From: Desulfobulbaceae bacterium
GTDB taxonomy: Bacteria; Desulfobacterota; Desulfobulbia; Desulfobulbales; Desulfocapsaceae
Reading direction: 5' to 3'
Length of the DNA: 5,899 nt
Assembly: GCA_030599175.1 (NCBI GenBank)
Contig: JAUVON010000187.1
Coordinates: 1 to 5,899 of the forward strand
Position numbers and translations under genes: made by a program. A model generated the notes under the pieces. The model did no database searches and was not told where the DNA came from. It worked only from the letters and a program-made list of their open reading frames with translations. The stretch's first letter is position 1. Each line of letters starts with the position of its first letter. Below, one piece after another: positions 1-4,851 of the stretch.

Positions 1-1827
1 AAGCTGAAAGAAACACGTATACGCTGGTCCCTTTTCCGTTTCGGTATAAAAACTACCAACAATTATTTTGTCAGCCTTGGCCCTTTTATTGTCTTTATTT
101 ATGGCGGATACCTGGTAATGCAAGGCGAACTTGCACTGGGTTCCATGGTGGCCTTCCTTTCAGCCCAGGAAAAACTCTATGACCCCTGGAAAGAATTAAT
201 TGCATTTTATCAAACATATCAGGATGCCTCGATCCGCTACACCCGCACCATGGAGTATTTCGATACACCGCCCGAGTTCCCATTCGAAATTCCAGTGGCT
301 ACTCCCAAAAAATTAAGTAATGAGATTGAGGTCAGTGACCTTTTTTTTCAGACATCAGATGGTCATACATTACTGAAAGGGGTCAGTTTCTCTCTTGCCG
401 GAGGTGAACATCTTGCTATAGTCGGATTTTCTGGCAGTGGTAAAAGCACTCTTGTCCAATGCATCGGAAAAATGTACCAGTATAGCGGAGGATCCATCAC
501 CATTGGAGGCCGGGAAGTCTCCTCCCTCAGCAAGGCGGAAATCATCGAAAACGTCGGCTACATTTCCCAAAACCCGTTCATTTTTACCGGTTCAATAAAA
601 GAGAATCTCCTTTATGCCCACCAGGCAATGCTGCCCGCAGCCTCCGACAACCAGCAGAATAGTGAAAACAAAGAGAAACCTGATCTTGACAGAATGATCC
701 TGGTTCTCCAGCAGGCGGGTCTCTTTGTCGATGTCCTGCGCTTTGGTCTCGACAGTTTTATCAATCCTGATGACCAGAAAATGATCGATACAATTATCCG
801 TATACGGATGTCATTCAGAGAAAATTTTGGCGACAGGATGCGCAACTATGTCGAATTCTTTGACCAGCATTCCTACCATTTAAACTCAAGCGTTTCAGAA
901 AACATAGTTTTTGGAACAGCAACGAATAAAAACTTTGGTCATCATCTCCTGCCTGAAAACACTCAATTCAAAAATTTCCTGCAGATGGCAGATCTCCTCC
1001 AACCGCTCTTTAACCTGGGGGTAGAACTCGCCGAACAAGCTATCGACATTCTTGGCGGAGTTGATACGTTAGACATCTTTTTCGAAAACAGTCCTGTACC
1101 GGCAGATAAGCTGGAAGAGTGCCAGCACATCCTGAACCATCTAAAAAAGAAACCACCATCTTCACTCCCCCAAAAAGAACAGGTCTTTCTCCTCAGCCTG
1201 GCCCTTAATTTCACACCGTCTATCCATACCATGATACCATTAAGAGAGGATTTCAAAGAGATCATTCTTTCTGCCCGGGACAAATTCCCACAATGGTGTG
1301 CCAAGGTGGCTCCAGGCCTGTTTCTTTTTTATGATGAAAAAAGTTACATCCATGGCCAATCCATTCTCAATAATATCTTCTTTGGCAAAATTAAATCTGA
1401 CCTGGCCCATGCCCAGGAGAAGATAAACCAGGCAATCATTCATCTCCTTATTGAAGAGGACTGTATGGAACAGATTGCCTCAATTGGTATGCATTTTCAA
1501 GTTGGCAGCACCGGAGACAGGTTATCAGGCGGACAGCGGCAGAAACTGGCCATTGCCAGAGTACTGATAAAACAACCTGCCGTTATCATAATGGATGAAG
1601 CTACATCGGCTCTTGACAACAAGTCACAGAGCAGGATTCAACGGCTCATAGAAACAAGATGGAAAAAGAAGCGGACAGTCATTGCTGTTATCCACAGGCT
1701 TGACACTATTAGTACTTTTGATAAAATTGCTGTAATGAAGACGGGGAAAATTGTAGAATGGGGCACTTACTCTGATCTTATTGACAAGAAAGGGATACTC
1801 TATGAGCTCATTTACGGAAGGAAATGA
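1..1827 (+). CDS. ABC exporter, C-terminal part (end of membrane domain plus ATPase domain with large insertion); 5' end outside window
   Basis: The frame is open from base 1, so the true start lies upstream; the ATG at 118 is internal. The visible 608 residues begin with the end of an exporter-type membrane domain: a hydrophobic helix at about bases 61-120, then a segment ending KLYDPWKELIAFYQ. The nucleotide-binding domain has Walker A GFSGSGKST (424-450), Q-loop Gln (568-570), signature LSGGQ (1522-1536), Walker B VIIMDE (Asp 1594, Glu 1597) and H-loop His (1693-1695). All catalytic motifs are intact, so it should hydrolyse ATP at the inner membrane; the substrate is unknown. Oddly, Q-loop and signature are about 318 residues apart, against roughly 65-70 in ordinary exporters. 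The inserted part repeats the region after the Q-loop twice (see findings). It is the first visible gene of a set with a CNBD protein and a kinase/STAS pair. From memory, similar large-insert ABC proteins occur in other Proteobacteria; I could not check this. Confidence 0.93.
   Translation, partial: KLKETRIRWSLFRFGIKTTNNYFVSLGPFIVFIYGGYLVMQGELALGSMVAFLSAQEKLYDPWKELIAFYQTYQDASIRYTRTMEYFDTPPEFPFEIPVATPKKLSNEIEVSDLFFQTSDGHTLLKGVSFSLAGGEHLAIVGFSGSGKSTLVQCIGKMYQYSGGSITIGGREVSSLSKAEIIENVGYISQNPFIFTGSIKENLLYAHQAMLPAASDNQQNSENKEKPDLDRMILVLQQAGLFVDVLRFGLDSFINPDDQKMIDTIIRIRMSFRENFGDRMRNYVEFFDQHSYHLNSSVSENIVFGTATNKNFGHHLLPENTQFKNFLQMADLLQPLFNLGVELAEQAIDILGGVDTLDIFFENSPVPADKLEECQHILNHLKKKPPSSLPQKEQVFLLSLALNFTPSIHTMIPLREDFKEIILSARDKFPQWCAKVAPGLFLFYDEKSYIHGQSILNNIFFGKIKSDLAHAQEKINQAIIHLLIEEDCMEQIASIGMHFQVGSTGDRLSGGQRQKLAIARVLIKQPAVIIMDEATSALDNKSQSRIQRLIETRWKKKRTVIAVIHRLDTISTFDKIAVMKTGKIVEWGTYSDLIDKKGILYELIYGRK
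1789..1794 (+). promoter_or_regulatory. Shine-Dalgarno for the CNBD protein
   Basis: AAAGGG lies 7 nt before the ATG at 1802, inside the end of the ABC gene. It favours ATG 1802 over the in-frame TTG at 1781, which has no comparable purine tract, and implies translation coupled to the ABC gene. Confidence 0.55.
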
Positions 1828-2317
1828 CCAGGTTCCTCAGATGCAGAAAAACCTGGAATTACTAAAAGGATTGCCTTTTTTTTCTCCTTTTCCAATTCAG
1901 GCACTGAAAATACTGGCTCTTCTCGCTACCAGGGGAGATTTTCTGCCGGGAGATCTTCTCTATGAAGAAGGTGATGACCCTCACAGAGCCTACCTGATTC
2001 TCCATGGCAAGCTGGCACTTAAAGCAAATGGCGATGACAACAAACCTGTAACAATTCAGCAGTTCAGGGATGGAGATTTCCTTGGATCACTGTCTCTCCT
2101 CGGTAGTATGCCTGCACTTTTTGATCTGACGAGTGAAACAGAAACGTCTGTACTGACACTTAGCAGGAAACAGTTTTCAAAAATCCTTAAACAATTCCCT
2201 GAAGTCCTGCCTATCTCCCTGGCGGCTGCCCTGAAAGAGATAAATCATTGGGAGAGAAAAAATATTTCCGAAGCAGCTCCTTGCTGCTTTTCAAGGTTAG
2301 GGATAACAGCTCTATAG
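1802..2317 (+). CDS. Stand-alone cyclic-nucleotide-binding-domain (CNBD) protein, no output domain
   Basis: This 171-residue protein starts at ATG 1802, overlapping the ABC gene by 26 nt in another frame. The alternative TTG at 1781 would add only seven residues. It has the Crp/CNBD fold pattern: an N-terminal LKGLPFFSPFP lead-in (residues 21-31), a beta roll with FLPGDLLYEEGD (47-58) and AYLILHGKLAL (63-73), and a phosphate-binding-cassette position at FRDGDFLGSLSLLG (88-101). The cassette lacks the usual FGE glutamate (LGS here, Ser96) and the usual PRxA arginine (PALFDL follows), so canonical cAMP or cGMP binding is doubtful. About 40 residues follow the roll, and I see no helix-turn-helix, so this is not a Crp-type regulator. 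It may be a sensory or scaffold subunit for the ABC transporter or for the kinase/STAS pair downstream; that role is inferred from gene order only. Confidence 0.85.
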   Translation: MSSFTEGNDQVPQMQKNLELLKGLPFFSPFPIQALKILALLATRGDFLPGDLLYEEGDDPHRAYLILHGKLALKANGDDNKPVTIQQFRDGDFLGSLSLLGSMPALFDLTSETETSVLTLSRKQFSKILKQFPEVLPISLAAALKEINHWERKNISEAAPCCFSRLGITAL

Positions 2318-2327
2318 AATATGGCAT

Positions 2328-2747
2328 ATGGAATTATCCTTTCAATTAAAAAATAATGGCTCAGAGCTCACAACTCTCCACGCTATTCTTGTCAAACTTG
2401 AAAAGCGATGGGCCCTCTCCGGCAAAACAGTTATGGAACTCAACCTCATACTTGATGAACTTGTTACCAACATCATCGAACACAGCGGGTGTGATAAAGA
2501 GTGTGTCATTGATATCAAACTGATAAAGGGAAACAGTGAAATAACATTAATTGTAACAGATGACAGTCCTCCATTCGACCCCACTCTTACACCTGCCCCT
2601 GACATTTCACTGCCTTTGGAGGAAAGGGGATGTGGAGGACTGGGAATTCACCTCGTGCGAAAATTCAGCGACGGTTGCCGATATAAGAGAGCAGAAAATA
2701 GAAACGTACTCACCCTGATAAAAAAATTACCCAAGGAGCACAGGTAA
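2328..2747 (+). CDS. RsbW/SpoIIAB-like ATP-binding protein (anti-sigma factor / serine kinase family)
   Basis: This 139-residue single-domain GHKL ATPase (HATPase_c_2 type) starts 10 nt after the CNBD gene. The start has no strong Shine-Dalgarno, so translational coupling is likely. The N box is LDELVTNIIEHSG (residues 42-54, with Glu44 and Asn48). The G1 box is VTDDSPPFDP (76-85), with Ser in place of the usual Gly. The ATP lid and G2 box are RGCGGLGIHLV (100-110). Length and motif order match RsbW, SpoIIAB and BtrW, which phosphorylate a STAS partner on serine and bind either that partner or a target such as a sigma factor. The STAS gene follows directly, so it is the probable substrate. 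No sigma factor is encoded here, so the second partner is unknown; it could be a distant sigma factor or the transporter/CNBD module. Family assignment is firm, the target is inferred. Confidence 0.9.
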   Translation: MELSFQLKNNGSELTTLHAILVKLEKRWALSGKTVMELNLILDELVTNIIEHSGCDKECVIDIKLIKGNSEITLIVTDDSPPFDPTLTPAPDISLPLEERGCGGLGIHLVRKFSDGCRYKRAENRNVLTLIKKLPKEHR

Positions 2748-2773
2748 ACCGAAATTGCCTGTAATAAAACAAT

Positions 2774-3118
2774 ATGAAAACCGAAATCAGCCAGGAAAAC
2801 GATGCTACTATCTTTACCCTGAGTGGTCGACTTGACTCTCACACTGCACCACAATTTGAGAAGGAGGTGGAGGATTATCTTATCTCTCCTGAAAATAATC
2901 TGGTGCTGAACTTTAATAACCTCGAATACATATCAAGTGCTGGACTCAGAATTATTCTAAACACCGCCAAAGCTTACAAACCTACCCAATATCAATTTAT
3001 CACCTGCAGTATGCAGGACCATGTACTTGAAGTTTTTGAAATTTCAGGGCTGGACACCTTTATCACCATTTGCAGAACACTCGATGACTCCCTGGTAGCC
3101 CTTAAGGATGAAGTGTAA
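2774..3118 (+). CDS. STAS-domain anti-sigma factor antagonist (RsbV/SpoIIAA-like)
   Basis: This 114-residue cytosolic protein consists of a single STAS domain. It opens with IFTLSGRLDSHTAPQFE (residues 13-29), continues with a central strand LVLNFNNLEYISSAGLRIIL (43-62), and has a C-terminal part with VFEISGLDTFI. Aligned to the DS(S/T)G site of SpoIIAA and RsbV, the phospho-acceptor should be Ser55 in ISSAG. In the family, the unphosphorylated form binds the RsbW-type kinase and frees its other partner; phosphorylation by the kinase breaks that contact. A PP2C-type phosphatase normally resets the cycle, and none is visible here. The gene lies 26 nt after the kinase gene and ends the + strand set. 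There is no clear Shine-Dalgarno. The 70 bp between this gene and the convergent aminotransferase show no convincing terminator: only a 4-bp TGCA/TGCA pairing near 3148-3162, without a T tract. Confidence 0.92.
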   Translation: MKTEISQENDATIFTLSGRLDSHTAPQFEKEVEDYLISPENNLVLNFNNLEYISSAGLRIILNTAKAYKPTQYQFITCSMQDHVLEVFEISGLDTFITICRTLDDSLVALKDEV

Positions 3119-3188
3119 TTTGGCGGCATACAGATTCTTCAGCAAATGCAGTGCCTGTGCAGCGAGTTTTCAGGATATCAAGACAGGT

Positions 3189-4046
3189 TTACTTTTTCTC
3201 CGACTCTTCCAAAGCCATCTGTATATACATCTCTCTCATCAACTGAGCAGTCTTACCGGGTATACCGTCACCAATATCCTGTCCGTCAATTTTTATAACA
3301 GGTAGTACCAGAGTGGTGGCACTGCTCAAAAAAGCTTCGTCTGCCTCAAGTGCCTCTGCTACAGTAAACAGTCTTTCTTCAATACCTATTTTTTCCTCCC
3401 GGGCAAGTTTCAATAAACTTTTACGTCTGATGCCAGGCAGTATTGAGTGTGAAAGAGGTCGGGTAATAATTGTATCATTTTTGACTATATATGCTGTTGA
3501 AGAGGTACCTTCAGTTATATAGCCATCCTCAACCATCCATCCCTCAAAACCACCCTTTTCCACGGCTTCCTGTTTAGCCATACACTGGCCAAGCAAGGCA
3601 ATAGATTTGACATCTCTGCGTTTCCAGCGGATATCCTCTACTGTCACCACTGAGACACCACTTTTCGCCAGGGGATTGTTAATAAGTTCTTTCTCCAGAG
3701 TAAATGCCATGCATGCAGGCTGGCAGTCTTTTGGGAATGCAAAGTCCCGCGGGGCAACCCCCCTGGTCACCTGGGTATAGACACCACCTTCCCTGAGATT
3801 ATTACGATTTATAAGATCTTCCAGAACTGCTACATATTTTTCCTTTGTATATGGCCAGGGTATAGCAACTACCTGAAGGCTATGTGCAAGACGCTGGAGG
3901 AAATTCTCTTTATCAATCAATGAATAATTAATAACAGGTACAACTTCATACACGCCATCTCCAAACAGATAGCCACGGTCAAAAATTGAAACCCTGGCTT
4001 CTTCAGCACCAACAAACTCACCATTTAGATATACAATGCCTTTCAT
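3189..4046 (-). CDS. dat: Class IV PLP aminotransferase, D-alanine (D-amino acid) aminotransferase type
   Basis: This 285-residue protein has the full length of the D-alanine aminotransferase family. That family swaps amino groups between D-amino acids and 2-oxo acids in the cytosol, supplying D-Glu or D-Ala for peptidoglycan or degrading D-amino acids. Visible features are FDRGYLFGDGVYE (residues 22-34, with the active-site Tyr26), Arg52 in FLQRLAHS, the PLP-binding Lys147 in RRDVKSIALL, the PLP-nitrogen contact Glu179 in EGTSSTAYIV, and LPGIRR (203-208). The DIRWKRRDVKS stretch favours a D-amino acid enzyme over branched-chain aminotransferase or aminodeoxychorismate lyase. The loop that holds the substrate carboxylate reads PRDF (99-102), where the well-studied Bacillus enzyme has Arg-x-His, so His is replaced by Phe. 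Substrate range may therefore differ. The start is supported by AAGG (4055-4058) 8 nt upstream. It lies 17 nt after the lipoprotein gene in a likely operon. Confidence 0.9.
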   Translation of the reverse strand: MKGIVYLNGEFVGAEEARVSIFDRGYLFGDGVYEVVPVINYSLIDKENFLQRLAHSLQVVAIPWPYTKEKYVAVLEDLINRNNLREGGVYTQVTRGVAPRDFAFPKDCQPACMAFTLEKELINNPLAKSGVSVVTVEDIRWKRRDVKSIALLGQCMAKQEAVEKGGFEGWMVEDGYITEGTSSTAYIVKNDTIITRPLSHSILPGIRRKSLLKLAREEKIGIEERLFTVAEALEADEAFLSSATTLVLPVIKIDGQDIGDGIPGKTAQLMREMYIQMALEESEKK

Positions 4047-4063
4047 TTTACTTACCTTGGCTG

Positions 4064-4297
4064 TTACTGTTGCTGTTTAACAGCGTCTTCAACCATACGG
4101 TTGTGACTTTCGGAGAGCTCCTTTGCCATTTTAGCCTGGTCAATCGGAGTTTTTATATAGTCAATGGCCTCCTGTGCTATTTTCTCTGTGGTCTGTTCAA
4201 TACCAGTCTGTTTTTCTTGATCTTCGGAACTCGAACATGATGAAAGAATAAGAAAAAAGAGTGCAGGAAAAAGTAGTCGTCGTAGTTGCAAAAGCAT
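4064..4297 (-). CDS. Small lipoprotein of unknown function
   Basis: This 77-residue protein has a lipoprotein signal peptide: MLLQLRR with a basic pair at residues 6-7, a hydrophobic core LLFPALFFLIL (8-18) and lipobox LSSC (18-21). Cys21 would be lipidated and the mature protein would be 57 residues. Ser at +2 fits outer-membrane sorting under the classical rule, which is not universal. The mature part begins with a Ser-rich linker and becomes charged and probably helical, ending in Gln residues. I recognise no domain. The start is supported by an AGAGGGA purine tract (4304-4310) 7 nt before ATG. It precedes the aminotransferase gene by 17 nt on the same strand, so the two are probably co-transcribed. 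Whether they share a function, for example in the cell envelope, is unknown. Confidence 0.78.
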   Translation of the reverse strand: MLLQLRRLLFPALFFLILSSCSSSEDQEKQTGIEQTTEKIAQEAIDYIKTPIDQAKMAKELSESHNRMVEDAVKQQQ

Positions 4298-4376
4298 TGT
4301 TTATCCCTCTCACACCAACAAACCTATGGCCAAAACCCTTTACGTCCCGGTACAGCGGTGAGTCAGATTCTTTTTT

Positions 4377-4407
4377 ATCATAATTTTAGACAAGACAATC
4401 TCGTAAA
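4377..4407 (-). promoter_or_regulatory. Candidate promoter of the lipoprotein-aminotransferase operon
   Basis: Read on the - strand, TATGAT (4377-4382) matches a -10 box at 5 of 6 positions, with TTTACG (4402-4407) as a weak -35 at a long 19-nt spacing. It lies about 80 nt upstream of the lipoprotein start and is the best sigma-70-like match I found by eye there. The spacing makes this tentative. Confidence 0.25.
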
Positions 4408-4416
4408 AACTCTAAC

Positions 4417-4428
4417 CCGACAAGTCGG
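4417..4428. repeat. Short palindrome followed by T-rich run
   Basis: CCGACAAGTCGG pairs CCGA with TCGG around a 4-nt loop and is followed on the + strand by AAAATTTTTT. It looks like a minimal terminator, but the stem is very short and no + strand gene ends nearby. Confidence 0.3.
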
Positions 4429-4523
4429 AAAATTTTTTAGAATGGCTGGATAAGTGCCTTGTTACCGGTATCAACCAGTCGAGTTTAATAGCAGTCCAAA
4501 TTTTCTTGTTTTTTGTTACAGCT

Positions 4524-4563
4524 TTTATAGAGTAAGGCACTAATTTATAGAGTAAGGCACTAA
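4524..4563 (+). repeat. Perfect tandem duplication of a 20-bp unit
   Basis: The unit TTTATAGAGTAAGGCACTAA occurs twice with no gap (4524-4543 and 4544-4563) and no mismatch. The core AAGGCACT also occurs once inverted, as AGTGCCTT at 4453-4460. Two identical copies suggest a recent slippage event or a paired protein-binding site; nothing here decides between them. Confidence 0.9.
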
Positions 4564-4678
4564 ATATCAGATGGCTAAGTAAAAATCTGAAGTTTCCCAT
4601 TTTTTAGCGGCAGTGATTTAAGATCAGCCACAGGTAAGAAAAAATTGTTTCAAAAAGAATACCCAATGATTTCAATAG

Positions 4679-4708
4679 GCTAGTGAAAAAATCGGCCACA
4701 TAACTAGC
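4679..4708. repeat. Inverted repeat GCTAGT / ACTAGC
   Basis: Six-base perfect arms (4679-4684 and 4703-4708) flank 18 nt. It could be an operator-like dyad or lie near the insertion sequence end. The arms are short enough to be chance. Confidence 0.35.
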
Positions 4709-4710
4709 TG

Positions 4711-4729
4711 ATATTATTGAATATAATAT
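4711..4729. repeat. AT-only inverted repeat ATATTAT / ATAATAT
   Basis: Seven-base perfect arms (4711-4717 and 4723-4729) surround a 5-nt centre and overlap the TATAAT hexamer at 4722-4727. In AT-rich DNA such dyads are easily found by chance. Confidence 0.4.
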
Positions 4730-4755
4730 TTCAAATTTTATTATCAGAAATGTGT

Positions 4756-4770
4756 TTTTTATTATAAAAA
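4756..4770. repeat. AT-only palindrome TTTTTAT / ATAAAAA
   Basis: Seven-base arms flank a single central T at 4763. With no loop it cannot fold well as an RNA hairpin, so it is more plausibly a bendable AT tract or chance. Confidence 0.35.
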
Positions 4771-4787
4771 CAGCAGGTTAACGATGA

Positions 4788-4851
4788 ATGCGAGGCCAAG
4801 TTATGGTATATTGTAATTGCAAAAAGACAAATCATAACAAGGACCTCGCAT
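4788..4851 (+). promoter_or_regulatory. Inverted repeat that can sequester the transposase ribosome-binding site and start codon
   Basis: ATGCGAGG (4788-4795) is the exact reverse complement of CCTCGCAT (4844-4851), with 48 nt between. The right arm lies between the Shine-Dalgarno AAGGA (4839-4843) and the first two bases of the start codon; pairing could extend into the Shine-Dalgarno through GGCC opposite GGACC with one bulge. A transcript entering from outside would carry both arms, while one starting near 4819-4824 would lack the left arm. IS10 and IS50 are known to limit transposase made from read-through RNA in this way; its use here is inferred. Confidence 0.45.
4807..4817 (+). promoter_or_regulatory. 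Candidate -10 region of the transposase promoter
   Basis: Two overlapping -10-like hexamers are present, TATATT (4807-4812) and TGTAAT (4812-4817), each 5 of 6 to consensus. Neither has a convincing -35 box 16-18 nt upstream. Transcription from here would start after the left arm of the inverted repeat, which fits the protective model. Confidence 0.25.

Larger units (their letters stand above)
4298..4849. other. Non-coding, AT-rich spacer between the lipoprotein and transposase genes
   Basis: I see no credible gene in these 552 bases. The longest frames, such as a 62-codon frame on the - strand at 4412-4600, have no recognisable domain, run through the tandem repeat and lack a clear ribosome-binding site. 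No tRNA or rRNA is visible. Contents are the candidate - strand promoter (4377-4407), the tandem 20-bp repeat (4524-4563), short inverted repeats, an isolated perfect -10 hexamer TATAAT at 4722-4727 (+ strand) without a good -35, and the leader of the transposase. The left end of the insertion sequence must fall somewhere in this stretch unless the element is larger than usual, but I cannot place it. Confidence 0.7.

Noticed and set aside
118..120. ATG 118 as start of the ABC gene
   Set aside because: The frame is open back to base 1 and the preceding residues form a membrane helix typical of exporters, so the gene starts upstream of the window.
3119..3188. Bidirectional terminator between the convergent STAS and aminotransferase genes
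   Set aside because: Only a 4-bp TGCA/TGCA pairing without a T tract is visible, not enough to call.
4417..4440. Rho-independent terminator
   Set aside because: The stem is only four base pairs with a 4-nt loop, and no + strand gene ends nearby; on the - strand no T run follows the stem.
4524..4563. CRISPR array
   Set aside because: The two units abut with no spacer and there are only two, so this is a tandem duplication.
4412..4600. A 62-codon open frame on the - strand in the spacer
   Set aside because: It runs through the tandem repeat, has no recognisable domain and no clear ribosome-binding site; such a frame is expected by chance in AT-rich DNA.
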